Positions 1 through 8,674 of a stretch of DNA of 64,000 bases are shown one piece after another. The position numbers and the translations under genes are program-made. Within the stretch, counting starts at the first letter, position 1. Each line of letters opens with the position of its first letter. The DNA comes from Acidobacteria bacterium Mor1 (GTDB taxonomy: Bacteria > Acidobacteriota > Polarisedimenticolia > Polarisedimenticolales > Polarisedimenticolaceae): the NCBI GenBank assembly GCA_001664505.1, contig CP011806.1, forward strand, positions 564,841 to 628,840, given 5' to 3'. The notes below the pieces were generated by a model. It did no database searches, had not been told where the DNA came from, and worked only from the letters and a program-made list of their open reading frames with translations.

Positions 1-395
1 AGAGCGCCTTCGTGACCTTCTCGGCGCTGGAGCTGCGCCAGGTCGGCGGCGATTGGGTCGGAGCCAGCGGGGCGTTCCCCTTGGAGCTGGACCTGCTGAC
101 CCTGGTCAACGGCACCGAGGCGGAGCTGGGCAACGGCTCCCTGCCTGCAGGCCAGTACGACGCCATGCGCGCCACCATCTCCGGCGTCCGCGTGGTCCTG
201 GTCGATACCACCGAGATCGACGTGCCGCTGCCCGGCGGCAGCCTGTCGACCGAGGTCGCCAGCTTCCCGGTGATCACCATCGATGAGAACGGCGCCCTGA
301 CGGTGACTCTCGACTTCCCGGTCGACTCGTCGTTCACCGTCAACGGGACGACCATCACTTTCAGTCCCTCGATCATTTTCGAGGGATCCAACTAG
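1..395 (+). CDS. DUF4382-like protein, C-terminal part
   Basis: The reading frame is open at the left edge, so only about the last 130 residues are present. The visible part reads as alternating beta strands and holds the pattern of the DUF4382 family: an LDLLTLVNG-like strand followed by LPAGQYDAMR. It ends with a Phe/Val-rich strand segment (SFTVNGTTITF). DUF4382 proteins are usually lipoproteins or secreted proteins of unknown function; any signal sequence would lie outside the window. A strong hairpin terminator follows 33 bases after the stop codon, so this is the last gene of its transcript. The family call rests on the short motif only and no function can be given. Confidence 0.6.
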   Translation, partial: SAFVTFSALELRQVGGDWVGASGAFPLELDLLTLVNGTEAELGNGSLPAGQYDAMRATISGVRVVLVDTTEIDVPLPGGSLSTEVASFPVITIDENGALTVTLDFPVDSSFTVNGTTITFSPSIIFEGSN

Positions 396-427
396 TCGCC
401 GAGCCAGTCTCCCCCAGGGTCTGGCAA

Positions 428-470
428 GAGCCCTGCCCCGAATGGTTCGGGGCAGGGCTCCTTTCTTTTC
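428..470 (+). terminator. Rho-independent terminator after the DUF4382 gene
   Basis: A perfect 15-bp stem has arms GAGCCCTGCCCCGAA and TTCGGGGCAGGGCTC with a 3-base loop. It is followed directly by the T-rich tract CTTTCTTTTC on the plus strand. It lies between two convergent genes. The T tract is on one side only, so it acts mainly on plus-strand transcripts. Confidence 0.9.
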
Positions 471-521
471 GGGGATCTCTCTTCGGGGCCCGGCTTCAGC
501 CGGCGGGCACTACTGGCCGGG

Positions 522-1250
522 TCAGCCGCGGGTGCGGACGGTGGAGAGCCCGCCGTCGACGCCGAACACCTGTCCGGTGACCCAGTCCTGGTTCTCGTCG
601 AGGAGCCAGGCGGCAAAGCGGGCGACCTGGTCGGCCTCCCCGAGCTTTCCCAGCGGGTGCATGGCGAGAGACGCCTTCTCACCTGCAGGGCTGCCGGTGA
701 TCCGTGCGCTCAACGGCGTTCGCACCAATCCCGGTGCCAGGGCATTGAACCGCAGTCCCCGTGAGGCGTAGCTGGCCGCCGCGGATTGCATCAGGCCGAT
801 CACTCCGGCCTTGGCCGCTGCGATCGCCTCGTGGTTGGCGAGCCCGACCCGCGCTGCCGACGAGGACATCAACACCACCGAACCGGCCCCCTTGATGGTT
901 CGGGCCGCGCTGCGCACCGCGTGGAAGGCGGTGGTCAGGTTCAGGCTGAGGGTCTCGGCCCAGTCCTCGTCCCGGGTCAGATGGGCCGGCTTGAGCAGGA
1001 TCGAGCCGACAGCGTTGACCACCCCGTCGAGGGATCCGTGCTGCTCGACCGCCAGCCGCGCCGCGTTCTCGTAGGCCGCCGGGTCGGTGGCATCCATCGC
1101 GACCGGCAGGCCGTCCAGCCGGTCGGCCAGTTCTCGCAGGGGTCCCTCCCGCCGCGCTGCCAGGACCAGCCGGTGGCCGTCCCGGGCGAGCATCTCACAA
1201 AGGGCGCTGCCGATACCTCCGCTGGCACCGACGATCAGATAGGTCGCCAT
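522..1250 (-). CDS. SDR family oxidoreductase with non-canonical active site
   Basis: This is a 242-residue short-chain dehydrogenase/reductase with a Rossmann fold. The cofactor motif GASGGIG is at residues 8-14, an NAVG motif at about 79-82 replaces the usual NAG, and a Ser cluster lies at 129-131. The C-terminal PGLVRTPL and VTGQVFGVDGG segments are typical of the family. The catalytic Tyr of YxxxK is replaced: the segment reads IAAAK, with Ile143 in the Tyr position and Lys147 kept. The start chosen is the ATG at 1250 because GGAGGATTCC precedes it at ideal distance; an upstream in-frame start would add 7 residues without a ribosome site. The substrate is unknown. The gene is divergent from the epimerase gene. 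Confidence 0.85.
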   Translation of the reverse strand: MATYLIVGASGGIGSALCEMLARDGHRLVLAARREGPLRELADRLDGLPVAMDATDPAAYENAARLAVEQHGSLDGVVNAVGSILLKPAHLTRDEDWAETLSLNLTTAFHAVRSAARTIKGAGSVVLMSSSAARVGLANHEAIAAAKAGVIGLMQSAAASYASRGLRFNALAPGLVRTPLSARITGSPAGEKASLAMHPLGKLGEADQVARFAAWLLDENQDWVTGQVFGVDGGLSTVRTRG

Positions 1251-1324
1251 GGAATCCTCCTTCGCCCTCACAGCCTAATCACGGCGTCCAATCCAGGGGA
1301 ACGCCGGCGACGAACCGCAGGGGC

Positions 1325-1366
1325 CCGGCGCAGGGGCGGCAGCGTCCGGCGCAGGGACGGCAGGAT
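1325..1366. repeat. Imperfect 21-bp direct tandem repeat
   Basis: Two adjacent 21-base units (1325-1345 and 1346-1366) both start CCGGCGCAGGG and differ at 3 positions. They lie between the divergent SDR and epimerase genes, so they could affect promoter spacing. No function is shown. Confidence 0.6.
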
Positions 1367-1423
1367 CGCTACCATGCAGAGCCGGGCATCGAGCCCGGGT
1401 GGATGTCCTCGAGGGAGCCTAGC

Positions 1424-2614
1424 GTGCGCAAGATCACCGTCGTAACCACGTCGAGGGCGGACTACAGCCACCTTCGCTGGGTCCTCGAGTCGATCCGGGA
1501 GCACCCGGAGCTGGACCTGCGGTTCTGCGCCGTCGGTTCGATGCTCAGTGGAGAGTTCGGTGAAGGCGCCCGGGAAGCGGAGAGCGACGGCTTTCCGGTG
1601 GATGACCCGATCGAGTGTCTGATCAGTTCGGACACCGATGTCGGGATGGCCAAGACTATCGGCGTCGCGTCTCTCGGTCTTGCCGATGCGCTGGCACGCC
1701 ATCGGCCCGACATCTTGCTGTTGATTGCCGATCGCTACGAACTCCTCGCTCCCGCCGCGGTGGCCACGGCGCTACGTATCCCGATCGCCCACATCGAGGG
1801 AGGGGAGGTGAGCGAGGGCGCCATCGACGACGCGGTGCGCAACGCGGTGACCAAGCTGAGCCACATCCACTTCACCCCGACCGAGGGGGCGGCGTTGCGG
1901 GTGCTGGCCATGGGGGAGGAGCCCTGGCGAGTGTACCGCACCGGTGCGCCCTCGTTGGACCACCTGCGCCGCAGCGAGCTTCCCGATGCCGAGAGCCTGG
2001 CCCGGGAACTGGGTTGGAAACCGGAGCGTCCGCCGGTGGTGGTGGCGTATCACCCGGTGACGATCGCCCAGGACACCCTGCGCGAGGCGGACGCGGTCTA
2101 CGAGGCTCTGTCGCGGATCGACCAGCCGCTGTTGTTCTGCTTCCCCAACGCCGATGCAGGTAGCCGTCAGCTCGTTCGGCGTGCCGAAGCACTCTGCGCC
2201 AACCGGGAAGACGCCCGCCTGTTCGTCAACCTCAACCCGGTGGTCTACTGGGCCGCGTTGCGCGACGCGGCGGCCATGGTCGGCAATTCGAGTAGCGGCA
2301 TCATGGAGAGCCCTTCCCTCGAGTTACCTGCGGTCAACATCGGGATGCGCCAGCAAGGGCGCGAGCGCGCGGGAAACATCATCGACTGCGCGCCGGAGGT
2401 GGAGGCGATCCTCGACGCCGTTCGGCGGGCCCTGGATCCCGGTTTCCGCCGGGGCCTGAAGGGGCTGGTGAATCCCTACGGTGACGGCCGCTCCGGGGAG
2501 CGGATCGCCCGGGTGCTGGCCGAGGCGCCCCTGGGCGAGTCGCTGCTGCTCAAGCGAGCGTTGCCCCTGGAAGCTCCCGGCGCGGGAGAGGATGGGGCGG
2601 ACGAGGCCGGGTAG
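1424..2614 (+). CDS. neuC: UDP-N-acetylglucosamine 2-epimerase (NeuC-type, hydrolysing)
   Basis: This cytoplasmic enzyme family converts UDP-GlcNAc to ManNAc and UDP, the first step to sialic-acid-like sugars. Visible family features are the N-terminal KITVVTTSRADY, the central LLLIADRYELL, AHIEGGEVSEGAIDDAVRNA with the conserved Glu-Gly-Gly and Asp, and a C-terminal NSSSGIMESP followed by NIGMRQQGRERAGN, typical of the UDP-binding half. The GTG at 1424 is preferred because GAGGGAG lies 6 bases upstream and the protein then starts VRKITVV like other family members. An ATG at 1403 would add 7 residues. The length of about 396 residues is normal. No other sialic or legionaminic acid gene is adjacent, so the final sugar is open. 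Confidence 0.85.
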   Translation: MRKITVVTTSRADYSHLRWVLESIREHPELDLRFCAVGSMLSGEFGEGAREAESDGFPVDDPIECLISSDTDVGMAKTIGVASLGLADALARHRPDILLLIADRYELLAPAAVATALRIPIAHIEGGEVSEGAIDDAVRNAVTKLSHIHFTPTEGAALRVLAMGEEPWRVYRTGAPSLDHLRRSELPDAESLARELGWKPERPPVVVAYHPVTIAQDTLREADAVYEALSRIDQPLLFCFPNADAGSRQLVRRAEALCANREDARLFVNLNPVVYWAALRDAAAMVGNSSSGIMESPSLELPAVNIGMRQQGRERAGNIIDCAPEVEAILDAVRRALDPGFRRGLKGLVNPYGDGRSGERIARVLAEAPLGESLLLKRALPLEAPGAGEDGADEAG

Positions 2615-2632
2615 CCGGCACGGGCTGACGGC

Positions 2633-3739
2633 CTACTGGGATCGCAGGGTCACCTTGCCGCCGGCCGCCACCGCGAGGCGGGGGCCGCCGCGCTTGTGCT
2701 GCCAGTGAGTACCCTCGGAGTCCTGGCCGACCTGCTCCAGCTCCAGCCCCTCGGCGGCGAACCCGTTTCCCGCGGTCCGGGTGGTGAGCGCGAAGGAGGC
2801 GTAGCGGCCCAGACGAAGCTCCACGTCGCCACGGCGGCTCTCGACCTGCCACGAGCGAGCGTACTTGAGGGTCGACTCCAGCTCGATGTCCCCGCCCGCG
2901 CTTTCCACCGCCAGCTGCCCGGGCTCCAGCTGGTAGAGCACGATCGCTCCCTCGCTGCTGCGGGCCTCGACCTGTTCCGCCTTGATGTCCGTGGCCTCGA
3001 TGGAGCCCTCGCCGGATTGCAGGCTGACGGAGCCGGTCTGCACGTCGGCCAACATCAGGTCGCCGGTTCCGGTCTGAAGCGAGAGCTGCCCGCCGCGCAC
3101 GGTGCGCACATCCAGGGTTCCCCGGGCCGAGCGGGCGTCGAGGGTGCCGTAGAACTGCTGGACCCGGACCGCTCCGGCGGCGTTGGTCAGCGAGAGGTCT
3201 CCCCGGAACCGGGCGCAATCGATGGAGCCCACCGCCTGGCGCAAGGCCGCACGGGAATCCCTGGGCAGCCGGACTCGCAGGTGTACCGCCAGGGCGGGGG
3301 CCTTGCGCACGTTGCCCAGTTCGACCATGCGGCCGTCGTACTCGGCGGTGACCGTGTCTTTCTTGAGCAGCGGCGTGACCCATCGCGAGATCAGTCCGCC
3401 CCGTTCCGCACGAGGCAGGCGGAAGGTCGTGTGGCGGTCAACCGGGAAGGTCACCTGGACCCGGGTGCCGTCGATGCGGAACGCGATCGACTCCGCGAGG
3501 CTGCGGGCCAGTTCCGGGTCCTTGTGTTCGGCGATCACCGTCGCTTCGAGCAGCGCCTCTCCCGCCGGAGCATCTCCCTCGACCTGGATCGAACCGAGGA
3601 GGTTCTCGAGCTCCAGGGTGGACCCGGGCGGTAGCGCCACCCGGCCCTCGACGCTGCGTTGGATCGGGTCGCCGGCGTAGAGCGTGGGCCCGCAGAGAAG
3701 AACGGCAAGGATGGTCAGCAGCAACGGCAGTCGGCGCAT
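2633..3739 (-). CDS. Secreted DUF4097 beta-strand repeat protein
   Basis: This is a 368-residue protein with an N-terminal signal peptide (MRRLPLLLTILAVLLCG). The mature part is a series of short strands in which Leu/Val-x-Val/Ala steps alternate with Gly/Asp turns, for example LSLQTGTGDLMLADVQTGSVSLQSGEG split over residues of about 215-245. This is the DUF4097 putative-adhesin solenoid. The family acts at the cell envelope but has no defined biochemical role. A strong AGGAGGT site lies just before the ATG. The stop is convergent with the epimerase stop, 18 bases away. The gene downstream on the opposite strand does not suggest a shared function. Confidence 0.8.
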   Translation of the reverse strand: MRRLPLLLTILAVLLCGPTLYAGDPIQRSVEGRVALPPGSTLELENLLGSIQVEGDAPAGEALLEATVIAEHKDPELARSLAESIAFRIDGTRVQVTFPVDRHTTFRLPRAERGGLISRWVTPLLKKDTVTAEYDGRMVELGNVRKAPALAVHLRVRLPRDSRAALRQAVGSIDCARFRGDLSLTNAAGAVRVQQFYGTLDARSARGTLDVRTVRGGQLSLQTGTGDLMLADVQTGSVSLQSGEGSIEATDIKAEQVEARSSEGAIVLYQLEPGQLAVESAGGDIELESTLKYARSWQVESRRGDVELRLGRYASFALTTRTAGNGFAAEGLELEQVGQDSEGTHWQHKRGGPRLAVAAGGKVTLRSQ

Positions 3740-3823
3740 GGGAGAACCTCCTGGCGTCGAACATAGGGTCCTTGCAGGGCAGGGTCACCCGCCGCGGGTT
3801 ACCGTCTTGAAAGGGGATGACGC

Positions 3824-4558
3824 TCAGGGGAACAGCAGGCGGGTCCGCAGCGGGTTGACCCGGCGGCGCTCGATCGTCTGCGGTCCGTCGGCCCAATCCA
3901 CCAGGCAGATCTGGGTCTGTTCGGAGGGTGGCGCCAGAGCACCCGCGTTGAGACAGGGCACTCCGTCGATGACCTCGAGTCCGGCGGCCTCGTGGATATG
4001 CCCGCAAAGGAACAGTCGTGGGGTAAGCCGGCGGATCGCCGCAGCGACCGCGCGGCTTCCGACGTGGGCGCCGCGGCCGGTGAGATCCAGCGACGTTCCT
4101 GCCGGAGGGGTGTGGGAGATCAGGATGTCCAGGCCCGGTTCGGCGGGGATACCCTCGAGGGTCTGCTCCGCCGCGTCTTCACCCCACTCGTAGGGAAAGC
4201 CGAATCGCTCGGGGCCGGCGCCACCGAAGCCTGCGACCCGCAAGCCCGCCGCCTCGACCACCCGGCCGTCGACGTTCTGCGCACCGCTCGCCGCAGGTGG
4301 ATCGGGCAGGTCGTGGTTTCCCGGCACGAACAGCACCGGGCAGGCGAGTCGCTCGGCGATATCGTCCAGCACGGCTTGTACCGAAGTGTCGTGGGCTGCT
4401 CGGTGAGCGCGCCGGTCGGCATCATCCCACGGCGGGTCGAGGCCGACATCGCCGACCTGCAGCGCCAGGTCGATCGAAACGCCGTCGATCAGATCGAGGG
4501 ACTCGGACAGGGTCCGGCGCCGGTCGTGCACGTCTCCGATGACCGCAAGCCGGAGCAA
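3824..4558 (-). CDS. Metallophosphoesterase (calcineurin-like)
   Basis: This 244-residue cytoplasmic enzyme has all the metal-binding motifs of calcineurin-like phosphoesterases: GDVHD with Asp9 and His11, GDVG with Asp37, PGNHD at about 79-83, a later ISHTPP and CGHIHEA near residue 175. It hydrolyses phosphate esters with two metal ions; the substrate is not evident. The start is a TTG with GGGAGG 6 bases upstream. It lies 19 bases after the CRTAC1 gene on the same strand, so the TPR lipoprotein, CRTAC1 protein and this enzyme may form one operon. Confidence 0.85.
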   Translation of the reverse strand: MLRLAVIGDVHDRRRTLSESLDLIDGVSIDLALQVGDVGLDPPWDDADRRAHRAAHDTSVQAVLDDIAERLACPVLFVPGNHDLPDPPAASGAQNVDGRVVEAAGLRVAGFGGAGPERFGFPYEWGEDAAEQTLEGIPAEPGLDILISHTPPAGTSLDLTGRGAHVGSRAVAAAIRRLTPRLFLCGHIHEAAGLEVIDGVPCLNAGALAPPSEQTQICLVDWADGPQTIERRRVNPLRTRLLFP

Positions 4559-4577
4559 TCGAAACCTCCCGGATGCT

Positions 4578-6293
4578 TTAGCGGGTGCCGGGCCGCGGCT
4601 TCTGGTGCTTGCCCTCGACCACTTCGACCAGACGGCCGGTGCTGACCGCAGGCAGGACGTCGACGGTGCCCGACGGCCAGCGCACCTCGACCCGCGCCTT
4701 CTTGGCGCTTCCCAGCCCGAAGTGCAGGCGAGGGTCCGACTGGGAGAGGTACGAACCGCCCCCCTTGCGGTGACGGCTGTGGGTCTTGCCGTCGACGGTG
4801 ACCCGCACCTCGGTGCCGACGGCGTCCCGGTTGCTGCGTGTCGGCCGCAGTTGAACCGTCAGGTGGGTGCCTCGGCGGGGAGTGTCGTTGCGCAGCAGCA
4901 CCACGGCGTCGTCGATGGCGGTGGCCAGGATGTCCACGTCGCCGTCGTTGTCGTAGTCGCCGAAGGCGGCCCCGCGGTACGAGCGGGCCAGGCCCAGAGC
5001 ACCCTCTGCGGGAGCCAGGTGAAACTTGCCGCCCTCGCGCACGAACAGGTGGTTGCGTTGCCGGTAGTGCAGGCCGTTGTCGTAGTCGTCGACGTTGGGG
5101 TAGAGGTGTCCGTTGGCGATGAACAGGTCGAGATCGCCGTCCAGATCGAAATCGTGGAAGCCGGTACCCCAGGAGAGGGCCATGCGGGTCACCCCGAGTC
5201 CCTGGCGCAGGCTGTCGTCGATGAAGTACTTGCCCTTCTGGCTGCGGTAGATCGTGTTCAGATCGTGAGAGAAGTTGGTCACGACCAGATCGCCCCAGCC
5301 ATCCCCGTCGAAGTCGGCGAAGTCGGTGCCCATTCCCGCCTGGGCCCGTCCACTGCCGCTCAGGGCGGTCAGCGAGCGAACGCCGATGTCGACGAACTTG
5401 CCGTTGCCTTCGTTGCGCCACAGGGAGTTGGCCACCGAATCGTTCGCGACGTACACGTCCTGGTCGCCGTCGAGGTCGAAGTCGGCGGTCACCACCCCCA
5501 GGGCGAAGCGGGGCTTGTCGAGGAACAGGCCGGCGTCCCGGGTGACGTCGATGAAGGTGCCGTCTCCGTTGTTGCGGTAGAGCACGTCCTGCTGGGGCGG
5601 CAGGCCCATCGGGCCGCAGAACACCGGAATGCCCTGGATCGTGCAGTTGGGCTTCTTGGCCGCCTCGGGAGTGCCGAAGGCGGGGACCTGGGTGCGCTTG
5701 AAGTCGACGTAGTTTGCCACGTAGAGGTCGAGGTCGCCGTCGCCGTCCATGTCGAAGAACGCGGCGGAGCTGCCCCAGCCGCGGTCACCGACACCGGCGG
5801 CCGCGGTGATGTCCTCGAAGGCGCCGTCCCCCCGGTTTCGGAACAGGCGGTTGGCGCCCAGGTTGGTCACGTAGATATCCGGCGCGCCGTCGTTGTCGAT
5901 GTCGCCGACGGCCACTCCCTGTCCCCAGCCGCGGTCTCCCACGCCGGCGCGCTTGGTTACATCGGCGAAGCCGCCCTTGCCGTTGCCGCGATAGAGGCGG
6001 TTGGGCTCCCCCTGGCCCGGCTTGCGGTCGTAGTCGGAACCGTTGACCAGATACAGGTCGAGGTTTCCGTCGCCGTCGTAGTCGAGCCAGGCTGCGCCAC
6101 TTCCCATGGATTCGGTGAGGTAGCGCTTGCCCCGGGGAGCGGCACCGCAGACGTTGGTGAACTCGATTCCGGAGTCGGCGGTCGCGTCGGTGAACAGGGG
6201 AGCCGACCGGGCACTGCCGGCTGAAGAGGCAAGTGCGATGGAGCCGACGCCCAGGACGACCGCAACCCACCCGGCGATGCGCCGCACGGTCAC
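4578..6293 (-). CDS. CRTAC1 family protein (FG-GAP repeats plus ASPIC/UnbV domain)
   Basis: This is a 571-residue exported protein. After a signal peptide (residues about 1-30) come at least six FG-GAP/VCBS-type blades. Each carries a calcium-binding Asp cluster such as DYDGDGNLDLYLVN, DIDNDGAPDIYVTN, DMDGDGDLDLYVAN or DFDLDGDLDLFIAN, consistent with a seven-bladed beta-propeller. Residues about 475-550 form an ASPIC/UnbV domain (LHFGLGSAKKARVEVRWPSG). Such proteins are secreted and common in Acidobacteriota and related groups; their function is unknown. Its GTG start overlaps the stop of the TPR lipoprotein gene by 4 bases (GTGA), so the two are translationally coupled. Confidence 0.9.
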   Translation of the reverse strand: MTVRRIAGWVAVVLGVGSIALASSAGSARSAPLFTDATADSGIEFTNVCGAAPRGKRYLTESMGSGAAWLDYDGDGNLDLYLVNGSDYDRKPGQGEPNRLYRGNGKGGFADVTKRAGVGDRGWGQGVAVGDIDNDGAPDIYVTNLGANRLFRNRGDGAFEDITAAAGVGDRGWGSSAAFFDMDGDGDLDLYVANYVDFKRTQVPAFGTPEAAKKPNCTIQGIPVFCGPMGLPPQQDVLYRNNGDGTFIDVTRDAGLFLDKPRFALGVVTADFDLDGDQDVYVANDSVANSLWRNEGNGKFVDIGVRSLTALSGSGRAQAGMGTDFADFDGDGWGDLVVTNFSHDLNTIYRSQKGKYFIDDSLRQGLGVTRMALSWGTGFHDFDLDGDLDLFIANGHLYPNVDDYDNGLHYRQRNHLFVREGGKFHLAPAEGALGLARSYRGAAFGDYDNDGDVDILATAIDDAVVLLRNDTPRRGTHLTVQLRPTRSNRDAVGTEVRVTVDGKTHSRHRKGGGSYLSQSDPRLHFGLGSAKKARVEVRWPSGTVDVLPAVSTGRLVEVVEGKHQKPRPGTR

Positions 6294-7339
6294 GAACCCG
6301 CGGCCGCCTGGAGCTGTTGATGCCGTTCGAAGGCGGCCTGGGCCTGGTCTTCCTGGCCGAGCTGCATCAGCGCCTGTCCCAGGGTGTAGTAGGCGAAGCG
6401 GTGGTTCGGTTCGGCGGCCAGTAGCTGGGTCAGCAGGGAATGGGCCTGCTCCGCGTCGCCGAAAGACAGTGCAATCGAGGCGACCCGGAAGACGGCGTCG
6501 TTGTAGACCCGCTGTTCGTAGGCGTTGCGCGGGCGCAGTTCGAGGGTCGCCAGAAAGACGGCGTAGGCCTGCTGGGCCTGCCCCTGTCCCTGGAGCATCT
6601 CGCCGAGGTTGTAGTGGGCCAGCAGGTAGGTCGGGTCCGCCTCGATGGCCCGCTGGTAGTAGCCAAGGGCGGCCTGGTTGTCTCCGCGTTTGACGGCGAG
6701 ATTGGCCAGGTTGAGCAGGACCTTGGGATGATTCGGACGAAGCTCGAGAAGACGCAGGTAAGCGGCCTCGGCCTCGGTGAAGCGGGAAGCGCTGGAGTAA
6801 GCCAGACCGAGCTCGAACAGGCTCCGCAGTTCGGGCTGGAGTTCGGCGATGCGCTCGAAGTGGGGGACCGCCTCGGCGTGCCGGCCCGCCGCCCGAAGGC
6901 TGAAGGCCAACTCCCGGCGGAGTTCCACGTCGTCCGGGGAGGCGTCGACCCGGCCGGCCAGGGAATCCACGTCCCCCTTGACGTTGACGTCGGGCGGGGC
7001 CTGGGCGGACCCCTGGTCCGACAGCGCCTCGATCGGCGGGGCGGGCTCTTCGGGTACCGGATCGGCCGGCTGGGGGGCCGCGGCGTCTTCCCTGTCGGTC
7101 ACGAAGGTGACGTCGGGTAGAGCGGGTTCCGGCTCGGGCTCGTCCATCGGCGCTGGAGCAGCATTGTCCGGAGTGCCGGCCTCCGGGCTCTCGCCCGCCG
7201 AGGCGATTGAGTCGCCGCCTGCCGAGCCCGGGGCCTCATCCCCCTTGTCGCCGCAACCGCCGCATCCGGCCAGAGGCAGGAGCAGCAGCAGGGCCAGCAG
7301 GAGCGCCCGGGGGGTCCCGGCTGAGGTCGAAGGTCGCAT
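6290..7339 (-). CDS. TPR-repeat lipoprotein
   Basis: This is a 349-residue lipoprotein: an N-terminal hydrophobic run ends in the lipobox LAGC (Cys about 26). An acidic, Pro/Ala-rich linker of about 85 residues follows, then roughly six tetratricopeptide repeats (for example HYNLGEMLQGQGQAQQAYAVF and YLRLLELRPNHPKVLLNLANLA). TPR proteins mediate protein contacts, so with its lipid anchor this one could hold the co-translated CRTAC1 protein or another partner at the membrane. That role is inference. It is the first gene of the apparent minus-strand operon and is divergent from the cystathionine beta-synthase-like gene. Confidence 0.85.
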   Translation of the reverse strand: MRPSTSAGTPRALLLALLLLLPLAGCGGCGDKGDEAPGSAGGDSIASAGESPEAGTPDNAAPAPMDEPEPEPALPDVTFVTDREDAAAPQPADPVPEEPAPPIEALSDQGSAQAPPDVNVKGDVDSLAGRVDASPDDVELRRELAFSLRAAGRHAEAVPHFERIAELQPELRSLFELGLAYSSASRFTEAEAAYLRLLELRPNHPKVLLNLANLAVKRGDNQAALGYYQRAIEADPTYLLAHYNLGEMLQGQGQAQQAYAVFLATLELRPRNAYEQRVYNDAVFRVASIALSFGDAEQAHSLLTQLLAAEPNHRFAYYTLGQALMQLGQEDQAQAAFERHQQLQAAAGS

Positions 7340-7448
7340 CTCGTTAGAATACCGCGTCTCGGCTATATTGCCCCATCCAAGTGGCCCTGGGCCGGTCCCG
7401 AATCCCCGGGAGCGCCAGGGGGCCGCACCGCCCCGAAGGGCTCGCTCG

Positions 7449-8423
7449 ATGCAGATCTACGACGATATTCTCGCCACTCTGGGGAACACCCCCCTCGTCC
7501 GCCTCGGTCGCTTCAGCCCCGAGGGCGGCCTGCTCGCGGCGAAGATCGAGTCCTTCAATCCCGGCTCCAGCGTCAAGGACCGGATCGGCCCGGCCCTGAT
7601 CGAGGCCGGGGAGAAGGCGGGGCTCCTCAAGCCGGGGGGCACCATCGTCGAGCCGACGTCGGGGAACACCGGAGTCGGGCTGGCCATGGCGGCCAACCTG
7701 AAGGGCTACAAGCTGATCTGCACCGCGGCGGACAAGATTCCCGCCGAGAAGGTCGCCCTTCTGCGGGCGTACGGGGCGGAGGTGATCACCTGTCCGACCC
7801 ACGTCGAGGCGGATGACCCCCGCTCGTATTACAAGGTCGCCGAGCGGCTGCGGGACGAGCACGGAGCGTATCTGCCGTACCAGTACTACAACCAGGCCAA
7901 CCCCGAGGCCCACTACCGGTCCACCGGCCCCGAGATCTGGAAGCAGACCGAGGGCAAGATCACCCACTACGTGGTGGGCATCGGCACCGGCGGCACGATC
8001 AGCGGCACGGCGAAGTACCTCAAGGAGCAGAACCCGGATATCCAGGTGGTCGGCGTCGATACCGTCGGCAGCATCTACGAGTACTACCACGAGCACCGCA
8101 AGCTGCCCCCGGCCGACCAGATCCACCAGTACCTGGTCGACGGCATCGGCGAAGATTTCATGCCCGAAACCGTCTGGTGGGACTACATCGACCGGGTGAT
8201 CACCATCGACGACGCCACCGCCTACGGCGTGACCATGGAACTCTCCCGTAAGGAGTCGATCTTCACCGGTTCCTCGGGCGGTTCCGCGGCAGCTGCGGCA
8301 CGCCTCGTGGCCCGGGAGTTGGACCCGGACAAGGTCGTCATCACCCTCTTTCCCGACTCCGGGGAGCGCTACCTGTCCAAGCTCAACGACGAGTGGATGC
8401 GCGAAAAGGGCCTGATCGGCTGA
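7449..8423 (+). CDS. Cystathionine beta-synthase-like PLP enzyme
   Basis: This is a 324-residue fold-type II PLP enzyme. Lys43 in NPGSSVKDR is the Schiff-base lysine, EPTSGNTG holds the substrate loop and GIGTGGTISG the phosphate-binding loop. Several segments are closer to cystathionine beta-synthase than to cysteine synthase: DDPRSYYKVAERL, YYNQANPEAHY and GIGEDFMPETVWWDYIDRV. The protein has only the catalytic core, without C-terminal CBS regulatory domains. It should condense serine (or an activated serine) with homocysteine or sulfide, feeding transsulfuration. The start at 7449 matches the family N terminus; the longer upstream open frame is the antisense of the TPR gene and not part of the protein. 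Confidence 0.85.
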   Translation: MQIYDDILATLGNTPLVRLGRFSPEGGLLAAKIESFNPGSSVKDRIGPALIEAGEKAGLLKPGGTIVEPTSGNTGVGLAMAANLKGYKLICTAADKIPAEKVALLRAYGAEVITCPTHVEADDPRSYYKVAERLRDEHGAYLPYQYYNQANPEAHYRSTGPEIWKQTEGKITHYVVGIGTGGTISGTAKYLKEQNPDIQVVGVDTVGSIYEYYHEHRKLPPADQIHQYLVDGIGEDFMPETVWWDYIDRVITIDDATAYGVTMELSRKESIFTGSSGGSAAAAARLVARELDPDKVVITLFPDSGERYLSKLNDEWMREKGLIG

Positions 8424-8530
8424 CAGCGTTTTTGGCGCTTTGCGGCGCATTCGTCCCGGCGCGATTCCGGCCCGTTCGGAATACCCCGACAACCCGGCGA
8501 TTTCTCCCGTTCCTTTACCAAATAGCCCGT

Positions 8531-8559
8531 TGACCGGGCCGGGGGACCCGTCTAACACT
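8531..8559 (+). promoter_or_regulatory. Candidate sigma-70 promoter for the sigma factor gene
   Basis: TTGACC (8531-8536) and TAACAC (8554-8559) are separated by 17 bases, about 115 bases before the sigma factor start. The -35 is good but the -10 is weak. A second TTGACA at 8560 has no -10 at usual spacing. The 251-base gap also holds a short inverted repeat, ATTCCG/CGGAAT, at 8464-8482. Confidence 0.35.
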
Positions 8560-8674
8560 TGACAGTGCGAACCACACGTTCGCCCCGAATGAGGGTTTCG
8601 AGCAGGGATCGGGGGAGACACGCTCGATAGACGCGGGAACGGCAACTTCCCGCAAAGCATCGCAAGGAGCCGCC

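Noticed and set aside
4539-6224. 561-codon plus-strand open frame opposite the CRTAC1 gene
   Set aside because: It is the antisense of a well-supported FG-GAP protein; the translated sequence is Val/Gly-rich without domains and arises from high GC codon bias.
8464-8482. Terminator after the cystathionine beta-synthase-like gene
   Set aside because: The ATTCCG/CGGAAT hairpin has a 6-bp stem and no T tract.
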